From: JAXLVB01 sp046329195
GTDB lineage: Bacteria > Bacteroidota > Bacteroidia > Cytophagales > Spirosomataceae
Assembly (NCBI GenBank): GCA_046329195.1
Contig: JAXLVB010000004.1
Location: 1-48,084, forward strand
Reading direction: 5' to 3'
DNA: 48,084 bases
Shown: one piece after another, positions 32,176 through 41,327 of the stretch
How the letters are laid out: the number at the start of each line of letters is the position of its first letter
Numbering within the stretch: the stretch's first letter is position 1
Position numbers and translations under genes: made by a program
The notes under the pieces: generated by a model
The model's input: the letters and a program-made list of their open reading frames with translations, nothing else
What the model was told of the DNA's origin: nothing
Databases searched by the model: none

Positions 32176-33350
32176 AAATAGTACAATCTACATGGACTCG
32201 ATTTTGGCATTTCGATTTAGCTCGAGAACTCCACCAAATGGGTTATTTAGAACGAATTTTTACCTGTTTACCTTGGTGGAAAGCGTCGGAGGAGTCAAAA
32301 AGTCAAGGAATTCCAAGGTCTAGAATTTCGTGTAACTTTTTCATGCAAGGGATTCGTCGAGTTGGGAGCAAGTTGCCTTTTTACAACCAAGAACTTGATT
32401 TTCAACTAGGTATCATCGAAACTAGGCTTTTTTCCCGCTGGGTTGCAAACAATCTTCCCGAATGTGATGCTTATATCGCTATTTCTGGTTCAGGGCTTCA
32501 GGCAGGCCGAGTTGCCAAAAAGCGTGGGGCTGGTTATATCATGGATAGAGGTTCAACCCATATCAAATTTGCCAATGAGATTTTATCTGAAGAATATCGC
32601 CGATGGAATATCCCTTGGAAACCTATTTCACCTTGGCTTATTGATAATGAGGAAGCAGAAGCTGCTGAAGCCAACTTGATCACGATACCATCTCACTTTG
32701 TTAAACAAACATTTATTCAATATGGGGTTGATGCTGCCAAGCTTAGAGTAGTGCCGTATGGCGTGTCATTAAAGGAGTTTTACCCTGTTGACCAGCCGCC
32801 TGTCGACTGTTTTCGGCTTGTGTTTGTGGGACAATTTTCATTGCGAAAAGGCGCTCTTTATTTGCTAGAAGCCTTCAAAAATTTTAAGCACCCTAACAAA
32901 GAATTGGTAGTATTAGGGCACGTACCCATAGAGCTCAAAACGCTTATTAGCCAAATTGGCTATAATCATGTACGATTTGTAGGAATGGTACCTCGGTCGA
33001 AGGTCAAAGAATATATGTCTTCGTCACATGCACTTGTACTACCCAGTATAGAAGAAGGACTAGCTTTAGTACAAGTACAAGCCTTAGCCTGTGGTTGTCC
33101 TGTAATTGCAACCCCCAATACTGGTTCAGAAACCCTTTTTCAACATGCAAAACACGGGCTTATCATCGAATCAAAAAGTTCTAAAGCACTGACAGATGCT
33201 TTTGTACGACTAGCTGATGAACCAAGCTTGAGAGAACAAATGCGAACTAACGGGTTACAACTAATCCAGCATCTTGGAGGATGGCAAACCTACGCTCAAG
33301 GTATTGTTAAGGTAGCAATGGAAACCCAAAAACCTTCTATACCATGCTGA
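32172..33350 (+). CDS. Glycosyltransferase, GT4-like
   Basis: A 392-residue GT-B-fold glycosyltransferase. The C-terminal donor domain has LVFVGQFSLRKGALYLLEAF, VRFVGMVPRSKVKEYMSSSHALVLPSIEEGLALVQVQALACGCPVIATPNTGSE, with the E-x7-E-type region (SIEEGLALVQVQALA) that binds the nucleotide sugar. The start ATG 32172 overlaps the flippase stop by four bases, while the frame extends further to 32148. It would add one sugar to the lipid-linked intermediate at the cytoplasmic face; donor and acceptor are unknown. Confidence 0.9.
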   Translation: MKIVQSTWTRFWHFDLARELHQMGYLERIFTCLPWWKASEESKSQGIPRSRISCNFFMQGIRRVGSKLPFYNQELDFQLGIIETRLFSRWVANNLPECDAYIAISGSGLQAGRVAKKRGAGYIMDRGSTHIKFANEILSEEYRRWNIPWKPISPWLIDNEEAEAAEANLITIPSHFVKQTFIQYGVDAAKLRVVPYGVSLKEFYPVDQPPVDCFRLVFVGQFSLRKGALYLLEAFKNFKHPNKELVVLGHVPIELKTLISQIGYNHVRFVGMVPRSKVKEYMSSSHALVLPSIEEGLALVQVQALACGCPVIATPNTGSETLFQHAKHGLIIESKSSKALTDAFVRLADEPSLREQMRTNGLQLIQHLGGWQTYAQGIVKVAMETQKPSIPC

Positions 33351-34075
33351 ATGCTTGGATAAAATATGGTTGGGATTTGATAGGTAACCACTTGCCCTGG
33401 TTAGCGTATGACATCAACTATAGGAGACGATACAAACGTTACGAGCCAGATATTTGGCAAATACCACAATTTTGCAATGCTCACACAAGAGTTATTGATG
33501 TTGGGGCTAACATGGGCATATATTCGAGATGGATGGCTAAGCATGCACAGTACGTAGAGAGTTTTGAATGCAACCCGTCACTTATTAACAGTTTGAAGCA
33601 AGTGCTTCCCCTTAATGTTAAGATTCATGATTATGCGTTGTCAAGTAGTAGTGGTAAAACAGTGCTACGATTTGATCCGAATAATACAGGGATTGGTACC
33701 GTTGAAGTAAATAATCTCCTTGATCAGAACGAAGGGATTAAGAAAATTCAGGAAGTAGCTGTAAAACTTGCTAGGCTCGATGATTTTGCTTTTGACGCTG
33801 TTTCGTTTATCAAAATAGATGTAGAAGGGCATGAGTTAGAGGTACTCAAAGGAGCAGAAAACACACTGAAAAAGTTTCACCCTGCTCTTTTAATAGAAAT
33901 TGAAGAAAGGCATTGCCCAGGAAATTTGGTTCGTGTTCCAGATTGGTTAAAAACTCTTGATTATTTACCCTGTATTTTAACAGAAAATACAATTACGCCA
34001 ATTCAAGAGTTAAACAGTTATGCTCAACAAGGAAGAAATAATTTCTGGTTTATAAATAAATTTTCAACAAAATGA
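33344..34075 (+). CDS. FkbM-family methyltransferase (first of two)
   Basis: A 243-residue SAM-dependent methyltransferase of the FkbM type. It has motif I VIDVGANMGIYSRWMA, the acidic residue in SFECNPSLI, and the family-specific VSFIKIDVEGHELEVLKGAENTL, where the Asp and Glu bind metal or substrate. FkbM enzymes O-methylate sugar or polyketide hydroxyls. It overlaps the previous gene by seven bases and the next by four. The next gene encodes a second FkbM protein that is only distantly similar, so they probably act on different hydroxyls rather than being a recent duplication. Confidence 0.88.
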   Translation: MLNAWIKYGWDLIGNHLPWLAYDINYRRRYKRYEPDIWQIPQFCNAHTRVIDVGANMGIYSRWMAKHAQYVESFECNPSLINSLKQVLPLNVKIHDYALSSSSGKTVLRFDPNNTGIGTVEVNNLLDQNEGIKKIQEVAVKLARLDDFAFDAVSFIKIDVEGHELEVLKGAENTLKKFHPALLIEIEERHCPGNLVRVPDWLKTLDYLPCILTENTITPIQELNSYAQQGRNNFWFINKFSTK

Positions 34076-34887
34076 ATCGCCTTTACAGAGTCCGATTATT
34101 AATTAAAACGTTACCTTGGTATTCTGCAATCAAATGTATTGGGGGATTACTGCGAATTAGACTTCAATTAAAGTTTTTTGACTTTACTATCAAATATTAC
34201 AAGTATAATCTACCTCGGTATGCACATATACGAGACAGTCATATAGAAAGTGATTTGCAAGTCGTTTTAGAGTTAGCTGCTGGGGATATTTATAGACTGA
34301 GCTCTTTAACTTGGAAACCTGATATCGTAATAGATGGAGGTGGTAATATTGGTTTATTTACATTAGCAGCTAGTGCATTATGGACAGAAGCACAGTTTAT
34401 TTGCTATGAACCTGTGCCTGAAAATGTTAAAGTAATTAAAAAAAATATTCTTTTAAATAAGTTAGAAAATAGAGTGAAAACAGTTTCTGCCGCCTTGGGC
34501 GGTAATAATAGACAAGAAACTTTTTATTTAAGAGAAGCTATTCAAAGTAGTTTCAAAAGTACAATTGATTTTGATAAAGCCATCAAAGTAGATGTTTTAA
34601 GATTATCAGAAATATATAGCAAATTAAAACCAAAAAAAATTCTAATTAAACTTGATATAGAAGGGGCAGAATTTGAAGTATTGGAAGACTTTTTTACTGC
34701 GGTAAGTCCTAGCCAAATCATTATTCTTATGGAAGTTCATGGTAATCATTTTATACAAGACAAATTATTAAAACAAGCCCAAAAATCAGGATTTTCTGGT
34801 ATTTTTTGGGATAAAGGAGAAGATAGATGTCATCTAGCATTAGTAAGTAGAGATATTAACATTGAGATGGTTGGATTGAATAATTAA
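34072..34887 (+). CDS. FkbM-family methyltransferase (second of two)
   Basis: A 271-residue FkbM-type methyltransferase with motif I VIDGGGNIGLFTLAAS, the acidic residue in CYEPVPENVKVI, and the signature KILIKLDIEGAEFEVLEDF, then MEVHGNHF. It starts at an ATGA overlap with the first FkbM gene. It has a longer N-terminal extension (about 85 residues before motif I, against about 50 in its neighbour) and is noticeably richer in Lys/Asn/Ile codons, so it is among the most AT-rich genes of the cluster. It probably adds a methyl ether to one sugar of the repeat unit. Confidence 0.87.
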   Translation: MNRLYRVRLLIKTLPWYSAIKCIGGLLRIRLQLKFFDFTIKYYKYNLPRYAHIRDSHIESDLQVVLELAAGDIYRLSSLTWKPDIVIDGGGNIGLFTLAASALWTEAQFICYEPVPENVKVIKKNILLNKLENRVKTVSAALGGNNRQETFYLREAIQSSFKSTIDFDKAIKVDVLRLSEIYSKLKPKKILIKLDIEGAEFEVLEDFFTAVSPSQIIILMEVHGNHFIQDKLLKQAQKSGFSGIFWDKGEDRCHLALVSRDINIEMVGLNN

Positions 34888-34895
34888 AACATTAG

Positions 34896-36002
34896 ATGCG
34901 CCTTCTTTTTCTAAACTATGAAACAGCTCTAGGCTCTGCGGTGCATGCAACACCAGTGTTTGCTGCTTTGCAGCAACTGCATCCTGATTGGGAAATACAT
35001 GTAGCGTGTTCGGGTATTCCTCAATTTTTATTTATACATAATCCACACATCCATACACTCCATATTACGAAGCATCCTGTTAGGGATACACTACTAACAG
35101 CCTTACAACTAACAAAAATAGGTCTAGTACACCAATTTGATGCTGTGCTGCTGAATACAGGCAATAGTCGCCCACGTATTGCATGGAATGCATTGTTCAT
35201 CAAAGCAAAACAAACCATTGGCATCGAAGCAAAATCGTATTTTGTCAATACTTTACTACATACTCAAAAGGGAAACAGCGTGGCACTAAACAATTTACAA
35301 GTAATAAAGCCGTTGATCCCTGATTTGAAAGAAGTTTTTTGGGCTAATTCGTTTGAAGTTTATTTTGGCAAAAACCAATATGAGAATGCGCTAAATTTTC
35401 GTCTAAAAACAATTATCCATAATAAACCACTAATTGGGATTGTGACTCAAACAAGCGGTGGACAACCTAGCAGTTGGAGACCTGAGAAGTTTATAGAAGT
35501 AGCAAAGCATTTGATTAAAGCTACTGAGGGGGTTTTGCTTTTTTTCGGTAGTAGTCAGGAACGCAATGCTATTGATGATATAATCAATCAGCTTGGAAAC
35601 AATGCCATTTCACTTGCTGGAAAAACGAGTATTGAAGAATTACCAGCTTTCTGTGCAGTTTGCGATGTATTAGTTACCTTAGACACAGGAATTATGCATA
35701 TTGGAAGAGCTGTAGGGGTACCTATGGTGGTTATAGCGCCAGCATGGCAACCCGAATATGAATGGCTCCCCCTAAATCAAGAAAAATACCACGTCATCCG
35801 AAAATGGGAGATTGGTTGCCGTAACTGCTTAAAGTTTTTTTGTGAGACACATGAATGTATGGAAGAAATTTCTGTGGAAGAAGTAGTGGAGGCTACCCTT
35901 TTTCAGTTAGGGAGATTTGTAAACGCTAAGCAAGATGATTGGAAAGTGCGGCTAGAAAAATGGTTAAGTCTAAAACAACCCAAAATACAATATCTAGCAT
36001 GA
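34896..36002 (+). CDS. Glycosyltransferase family 9 (heptosyltransferase-like)
   Basis: This 368-residue protein follows the GT9 heptosyltransferase layout. The N-terminus LFLNYETALGSAVHATPVFAALQQLHPDWEIHVAC is the acceptor-side motif. The C-terminal half has GIVTQTSGGQPSSWRPEKFIEVAKHL, LAGKTSIEELPAFCAVCDVLVTLDTGIMHIGRAVGVPMVVI (the D-T-G-x-M-H motif), and a Cys cluster (GCRNCLKFFCETHEC) common in this family. GT9 enzymes usually transfer heptose from ADP-heptose; others transfer different sugars. Its presence together with gmhA elsewhere in the window leaves open whether the polymer contains heptose. It begins 8 bp after the second FkbM gene. Confidence 0.87.
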   Translation: MRLLFLNYETALGSAVHATPVFAALQQLHPDWEIHVACSGIPQFLFIHNPHIHTLHITKHPVRDTLLTALQLTKIGLVHQFDAVLLNTGNSRPRIAWNALFIKAKQTIGIEAKSYFVNTLLHTQKGNSVALNNLQVIKPLIPDLKEVFWANSFEVYFGKNQYENALNFRLKTIIHNKPLIGIVTQTSGGQPSSWRPEKFIEVAKHLIKATEGVLLFFGSSQERNAIDDIINQLGNNAISLAGKTSIEELPAFCAVCDVLVTLDTGIMHIGRAVGVPMVVIAPAWQPEYEWLPLNQEKYHVIRKWEIGCRNCLKFFCETHECMEEISVEEVVEATLFQLGRFVNAKQDDWKVRLEKWLSLKQPKIQYLA

Positions 36003-37027
36003 AAATTGTTTTTTTAGGAAGTTTGGCAGATTTAAGCGCTTCAAGTACTCAGCGGCTTTGGGCACTAAAACAGTGTCATGCAGAAGTTTTTGCAATAGAC
36101 CGTGACCAATATAAATCTCCTTTTGGTCGGTTTGCTGGACATCTGGCTAGAGTACTTCAGCAACCAAGACTACTTTATGACACGGCAAAAATCGAACGAG
36201 ATCTACTTCTTACTTGCAAACAAATTTCGCCAGATATAATTTGGATCGAATGGCCTCGTGAAGTAAGTTTTTCAACCCTTCAGCAACTTCAAAAACTTTG
36301 GCCTCGTCCTTTTATCATTTCTTTTCAGGATGACAATCCATGGGGTGATAGAAATGACACTTGGCAATGGAAGGAATATTTTAAGAACGTCAAATATTTT
36401 GACCTTCACCTAGTCAAACGCCCTAGTGACATCCAAAATATAAAGAAGTTGGGAGCAAAAAATTGCCGTTACTGGCATCATGGCATATACAGTCCTTTGT
36501 TTTATCCATCTAAAGAGCATACATCTTACCAATATCCTGTTATCTTTATTGGTACTTGCATGGATAATCGGAGTAATTTTATCGAATTCTTATTAGAAGC
36601 GGGACTGCCCATTCATGTTTTTGGTAATGGATGGATCAAGCACGCCTTTAAGTTAGTAAAGCGTTTTCCGAATAATTTTCACCCTGCTGTTGTAGGAAAA
36701 AGCTACGCAGATACGATTAGGAGTTCTTTGGTATCATTAATCATGGTATCAGAGTCTAATCATGACGAATGGACGATGCGATCTTACGAAGTGCCTGGTT
36801 GTGGAATAGCCCCTTTGGCTTATGATACCTCAACTCATCGGCAAATGTTTTCAGAGGGAACAACAGGCTTCTTTTTTAAAGATGCCCAATCTTGTCTCAG
36901 CACGATTACTGGACTTATTGACAATCCAAATTTGTGTAAACAAGTCGGAGTCGCTGTAGAGCAAGATTTTCAGCACAGAAATTGGAGAATTGAAGCTCGA
37001 ATGGAAGAATTGCTTAAACAATTATGA
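35999..37027 (+). CDS. Glycosyltransferase (GT-B, CgeB/Glyco_trans_1-like)
   Basis: A 342-residue cytoplasmic protein starting at an ATGA overlap with the GT9 gene (a frame continuing to 35939 would overlap far more). The N-terminal half is divergent (MKIVFLGSLADLSASSTQRLWALKQ; PDIIWIEWPREVSFSTLQQL). The C-terminal half has VIFIGTCMDNRSNFIEFLLEAGLPIHVFGNGW, then MRSYEVPGCGIAPLAYDTSTHRQMFSEGTTGFFFKDAQS, the pattern of glycosyltransferases related to the CgeB/DUF3880 group (Glyco_trans_1_2). It would add a sugar to the lipid-linked unit; the donor is unknown. Confidence 0.8.
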   Translation: MKIVFLGSLADLSASSTQRLWALKQCHAEVFAIDRDQYKSPFGRFAGHLARVLQQPRLLYDTAKIERDLLLTCKQISPDIIWIEWPREVSFSTLQQLQKLWPRPFIISFQDDNPWGDRNDTWQWKEYFKNVKYFDLHLVKRPSDIQNIKKLGAKNCRYWHHGIYSPLFYPSKEHTSYQYPVIFIGTCMDNRSNFIEFLLEAGLPIHVFGNGWIKHAFKLVKRFPNNFHPAVVGKSYADTIRSSLVSLIMVSESNHDEWTMRSYEVPGCGIAPLAYDTSTHRQMFSEGTTGFFFKDAQSCLSTITGLIDNPNLCKQVGVAVEQDFQHRNWRIEARMEELLKQL

Positions 37028-38643
37028 TGCTCATGGCACAGAATAATGTACGTTTCCCTACTGTGAATAATCGTAAAAATAGTTTGTTTTTACTAAGGAG
37101 TTACTTAATCTATTTTTCAATTTTTGCTTTTATATTCCAGCTCACTATCGATAGTAGTGTTACTAATATTACCTGCAATGCTCTCAGTCTCTTTTTATTT
37201 ATACTTACATGTATAGTCACATTACACCCTCGTAATGATTCACCTGAAAGAGCTTTAATTGCTGTAGTCATTTTTTTTATTTGCATTTCCAATAGTCTAT
37301 TTACAATGCTTGGTACCTTGGCAGAAGGGCACTCGTTAACAAACACCCTATTGATACCTTCTGAAACATTTTTTCATAGAACCATCTACAATCTTTGCCT
37401 AATCATTGCCTTTCTCTTTACTCAATCACAGTTGTTTCTTCCTATTAGAAGCCTTAGTTATCGCTTAGGTAGCCTGACAAAAACCCGCTCCATATTACCA
37501 GTAAAGGCTGTTTGGATGTTAGGAATAATTGGTTTTTCTAGCTACATATTAAAACAATTATCACTATCTGTTACCTTTATTAAGATATTAGATGGCTTTG
37601 GTTTTTTAACTTGGACACCTTTTATTTTACTTGTTCCGCCTTATACTATAAAAAAAGGTAAGCAGCGATTATTACTACTGTTGTATTATGGGATTCAAAT
37701 TGGGCTTTCACTAGCGAATAATAGCCGTTTGGGAATGGTAGGCCCCTTGAGTGTTATTCTTATGGGTTGGTTATATGGATTATTATTAGGCTATATTAAC
37801 ATAAATTCAAAAATTATTCTTAGAGGTATTCTGTTTAGCTTTATTGGCATAGTTCTCTCCAGTCAATTGGTGCAGATTTCAAACGCCATCTTAGTTGGAA
37901 GGGCAGGTCGAGAGAGTAGAAGTTCCTTGGAGCAAATCAAGGTCACACTTGAGTATATTAAAGATTCTCAGGCCCTACAAGATTTAAAAAACGAGCAATT
38001 AATGGAAAATAGCAGAAAAGATATTTGGCAAGAAAACTACGTAGCAAATCCTTTTTTTGCTCGCTTTATCCAGATCAAGTTTGATGATAATTGCCTCTAT
38101 CGAATAAGTACATTTAGTAGTAAAGACTTTGAGCAATTGGAAGATATTACTACCCAGAAAAACTTAGCTTTGATGCCAGAACCCATGTTACAATTTTTAA
38201 GAATAGGTGTAAACAAAAAAGAGGTCAATTCATATTCACTTGGTGATTTAATAGATGTAATTAGCGGCAGAGGGTTTCTCGGTGGTTTGAAAACAGGCTC
38301 TATACCTGCACACGCTTATGCTATTTATAAAGAACGTTACCCGTTAGTCCTAATCCTTATGTACAGTGTAATTTTTGGGATTGTACAAGGGTTATTTGGT
38401 ATTAAAAGAAAATTTGGTCAACAAACCAATTCGATACCTACGTTAGCCATGTTGTTACCGTTTCATCTATATACGTGGCTTACCCCCGATGGAATTACCA
38501 GCCTTTATTCTTTACTTTTTAGAGGTATGTGGCAAACCATATTACTTTATTTCATTTCTATTTTGATTATCAAACGCTTAGGATTATTGAGACAAAAGAA
38601 TCCATCTTTAGCCTTATCAAATAAAGAGGCTATTCAGAGCTAA
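37024..38643 (+). CDS. Polytopic membrane protein, Wzy/O-antigen-polymerase-like (first)
   Basis: This 539-residue protein has about ten to twelve hydrophobic segments with one long hydrophilic loop (about residues 295-410, GRAGRESRSSLEQIKVTLEYI ... SYSLGDLIDVISGRG) between late helices. That is the topology of Wzy repeat-unit polymerases, in which a large periplasmic loop carries catalytic Arg residues. It begins with tandem ATGs (ATGATG), the first overlapping the previous stop by four bases. Sequence-level identification of Wzy proteins is poor, so this is a topology-based call. A second candidate with the same layout is at 39840. Confidence 0.6.
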   Translation: MMLMAQNNVRFPTVNNRKNSLFLLRSYLIYFSIFAFIFQLTIDSSVTNITCNALSLFLFILTCIVTLHPRNDSPERALIAVVIFFICISNSLFTMLGTLAEGHSLTNTLLIPSETFFHRTIYNLCLIIAFLFTQSQLFLPIRSLSYRLGSLTKTRSILPVKAVWMLGIIGFSSYILKQLSLSVTFIKILDGFGFLTWTPFILLVPPYTIKKGKQRLLLLLYYGIQIGLSLANNSRLGMVGPLSVILMGWLYGLLLGYININSKIILRGILFSFIGIVLSSQLVQISNAILVGRAGRESRSSLEQIKVTLEYIKDSQALQDLKNEQLMENSRKDIWQENYVANPFFARFIQIKFDDNCLYRISTFSSKDFEQLEDITTQKNLALMPEPMLQFLRIGVNKKEVNSYSLGDLIDVISGRGFLGGLKTGSIPAHAYAIYKERYPLVLILMYSVIFGIVQGLFGIKRKFGQQTNSIPTLAMLLPFHLYTWLTPDGITSLYSLLFRGMWQTILLYFISILIIKRLGLLRQKNPSLALSNKEAIQS

Positions 38644-38653
38644 AAACTTGGCC

Positions 38654-39826
38654 ATGCTTTTGATTTTTGACACCCATCCCGTCCAGTATCGGGCACCACT
38701 CTGGCGAGCCATTCAGCAACTGTATCCTGGCAGTATTCATGTGGTGTATGCCTCGGATTGCTCGGTCAAAGGGCATCAAGATGAAGGATTTGGCCAAACT
38801 GTCGCATGGGATGAACCGCTCTTGGCAGGATATCCTTACACTATTTTGAATTGCGAAAAAGGACAACCTTTATCGGGTTGGGGCTCATTAACGGGCAAAG
38901 GAGTCAAGGAGGTTATTGCTCATACTAGACCAAGTGCGGTGCTACTGACGGGTATTTATTATCGTTATGAATCGGTGGCTTGGTACTATGCTCGGCTTGC
39001 TGGTATTCCGGTTTGGTTACGAACCGAAACGCAAGATGAGGCATTTCAGCGGTCTCGTTTTAAGTCGTTCCTCCGTTCGCTGGTTTACAAAATAGCCTAC
39101 AAGGGCTTTCAAAAGTTTTTCTATATTGGGCAACTCAATAAACTGCATTATCAACACCACGGCGTATCTCCCAACCGATTACTGGCCGCTCATTATTGTA
39201 CGGTGAATCGGTATGAAGGGATGAGCTTAGCTGAGAAAAAACAGTTAAGAACGCAAATACGCTCGCAGGCTGGTATTACAACAGATAAATGGGTGGTTGG
39301 TTTTTCAGGAAAATTTATCGAAAAAAAGAATCCTCTCCTTTTATTTCAATCGTTGGCTTATCTTCCTGATGAACTAAGAGAAAAAATACACTTTTACTAT
39401 GTAGGAAGCGGTACTTTGGAGGAAGCATTGCGTCAAAAGGCAAGGGAGGCATCAGACACATGGGGCATCAAAACCACTTTTACTGGTTTTGTGAATCAGT
39501 CCCAAATTGGAGAGCATTACTTGGCGATGGATGTCATGGTGCTTCCGTCACGACGCATGGGCGAAACTTGGGGACTAGTCGCCAATGAGGCACTCCAAGC
39601 GGGTTGTGGCGTCGTAGTAAGTGATGCGGTAGGCTGTGGAGCCGATTTTATGACTTGGGAACGGGTACGAGTTTTTTCAGAAGGTGATACCCAGCATTTA
39701 GCCAAGCAGCTAGCATCTTTGTCTCGTTTTGAAACAGATTTAGAATGGGCCACCGCAAATCTTGAATCGTATAGTATGATGGCTGCCGCTCAGGCTATTG
39801 CACACGAAATACCTTTGAATCCATGA
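38654..39826 (+). CDS. Glycosyltransferase family 4
   Basis: This 390-residue GT-B glycosyltransferase uses ATG 38654 (a TTG two codons earlier is less likely). The N-terminal acceptor domain begins LLIFDTHPVQYRAPLWRAIQQLYPG. The donor domain has KWVVGFSGKFIEKKNPLLLFQSLAYLPDELREKIHFYYVGSGTLEEAL, FTGFVNQSQIGEHYLAMDVMVLPSRRMGETWGLVANEALQAGCGVVVSDAVG, a complete GT4 donor-site pattern. Its composition is less AT-rich than its two polymerase-like neighbours, which suggests a patchwork origin for this part of the cluster. It lies between the two Wzy-like genes. Confidence 0.9.
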   Translation: MLLIFDTHPVQYRAPLWRAIQQLYPGSIHVVYASDCSVKGHQDEGFGQTVAWDEPLLAGYPYTILNCEKGQPLSGWGSLTGKGVKEVIAHTRPSAVLLTGIYYRYESVAWYYARLAGIPVWLRTETQDEAFQRSRFKSFLRSLVYKIAYKGFQKFFYIGQLNKLHYQHHGVSPNRLLAAHYCTVNRYEGMSLAEKKQLRTQIRSQAGITTDKWVVGFSGKFIEKKNPLLLFQSLAYLPDELREKIHFYYVGSGTLEEALRQKAREASDTWGIKTTFTGFVNQSQIGEHYLAMDVMVLPSRRMGETWGLVANEALQAGCGVVVSDAVGCGADFMTWERVRVFSEGDTQHLAKQLASLSRFETDLEWATANLESYSMMAAAQAIAHEIPLNP

Positions 39827-39839
39827 TGTAATAGGTCGA

Positions 39840-41318
39840 ATGAAATATTTTTTCTCATCACTACCCAATCCAATAACCAAGCAACAAGTAGAATATTGGT
39901 TTATACCGTTTATACTCTATCTAGTAGTTCCCAGTGTTTTGTTAAGCATCAACGCCTTTCAAGTTGGCGAAACCGTTACCTGCCTTTGTCAATTTCTTTA
40001 TACTCTTTATCTTGTTTTTAGCAATATTAATCAACCCAGCTACCGCAACAACCCGCTTATGACTGGTGCTTGGTTTTATTTTTTATACCTAAGTATCGGC
40101 CCACTGGTCATCATTTTTGAAATTGGAACTTCTTATACAGGAGAATCTTTTTTACACAATGTGGGCATTGACTATCGTAGTATGCTCATTACACAACTGC
40201 TACTCAATATACTGGGTATCGTCACTTGGTACCTTGGATTATGGGTCAATAGCCGTATTGAAATTCAGTTAGCAACTGGTATTGAACATATTCTGAAATA
40301 TAGCAGATACTATACTTATGCATCGGTATTGGGAGTAGGCTTGCAAATCTATTTATTCTGGAGCGGACAGGTATTCTTGGGTGGCTTTGACACCACACAA
40401 GGATTAACGGTTTTTACATCGTTAGGGCCTATTTTTCTTTCTTGTATCCCATTAATAGGGGGAGTTCTTATTCAAAAAAAATACTATCAAATCACCTGGT
40501 TGTTAATTTTATTGATACAATTGATGTGGTTAGTCTTTTTTGGGAAATTTCGTTTGATTGTTGCTGTGTATCTTTTTTCAGTTACGTATTTTAATCAGCA
40601 AACGCTATGGAGTAAGGCCAATTTATACAAAATCCTTGCGTTATCTATCCTTCTTTTTGGTGCAGGTAACTTATATCAACTTTTTCATTTCTATGACCTA
40701 AATACAGCCTTACGTCATCGCTCTGATCGTACGGCTTGGCAACGATTTTCCTCCGATTTTAAACTCAACGAGCGTTATACTCAAAAACAAAATGTATATT
40801 TCACCTACCGTATCCAGACCTCTCATCTTCCCATTGCTCGTATGGTGTATTTATACCACCAAGGCCAACTAAAACCATTGGGGGGCGAGGATCTCGTTGG
40901 AAATGTAAAGAATAGCACCCCAGCCAATTTAGTTTATGATAAAAAAAAGCTATTGCTGGATGAAGCCCTTTATGAAAAACGCTTTGGTTCAATTTTTCCA
41001 TTTCCTGACATAGGGAATACGATTGTCTTGCAAGGTTTAGTAGATTTCTGGATAGGGGGAGTACTCGGGTATATGGGTATTTATTATGGAATTTGGGGAC
41101 TTTTGTTTTTTTATGTAGTGCAACAATCAAAAATACCACTTTTAAAAATCCTCTTTTTTGTACTTATCACTCAACAAATATGGTCTAACATAGAATCCAC
41201 AATGGGAAATGCGCTAGTACAAGCAAGAAATTTTTTATTTATTGTATTTTTATGTCGCCTTTCTTTTTTGCTATATCAACGAATCATTCAATTGTCAGCT
41301 AATCAAGCTAAATTGTAG
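39840..41318 (+). CDS. Polytopic membrane protein, oligosaccharide-repeat polymerase-like (second)
   Basis: This 492-residue protein has about eleven hydrophobic segments and one long polar loop (about residues 285-385, YDLNTALRHRSDRTAWQRFSSDFKLNERYTQKQN ... EALYEKRFGSIFPFPDIGNTIVLQGLVDFWIGGVLGYMGIYYG). The loop followed by a glycine-rich membrane re-entry is typical of O-antigen/oligosaccharide repeat-unit polymerases. It is the second such protein in the cluster, though the two are not obviously similar in sequence. It may be the real Wzy, with 37024 a transporter or second polymerase, or the reverse. The gene begins 13 bp after the GT4 stop. Confidence 0.65.
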   Translation: MKYFFSSLPNPITKQQVEYWFIPFILYLVVPSVLLSINAFQVGETVTCLCQFLYTLYLVFSNINQPSYRNNPLMTGAWFYFLYLSIGPLVIIFEIGTSYTGESFLHNVGIDYRSMLITQLLLNILGIVTWYLGLWVNSRIEIQLATGIEHILKYSRYYTYASVLGVGLQIYLFWSGQVFLGGFDTTQGLTVFTSLGPIFLSCIPLIGGVLIQKKYYQITWLLILLIQLMWLVFFGKFRLIVAVYLFSVTYFNQQTLWSKANLYKILALSILLFGAGNLYQLFHFYDLNTALRHRSDRTAWQRFSSDFKLNERYTQKQNVYFTYRIQTSHLPIARMVYLYHQGQLKPLGGEDLVGNVKNSTPANLVYDKKKLLLDEALYEKRFGSIFPFPDIGNTIVLQGLVDFWIGGVLGYMGIYYGIWGLLFFYVVQQSKIPLLKILFFVLITQQIWSNIESTMGNALVQARNFLFIVFLCRLSFLLYQRIIQLSANQAKL

Positions 41319-41327
41319 TTGTTACCA

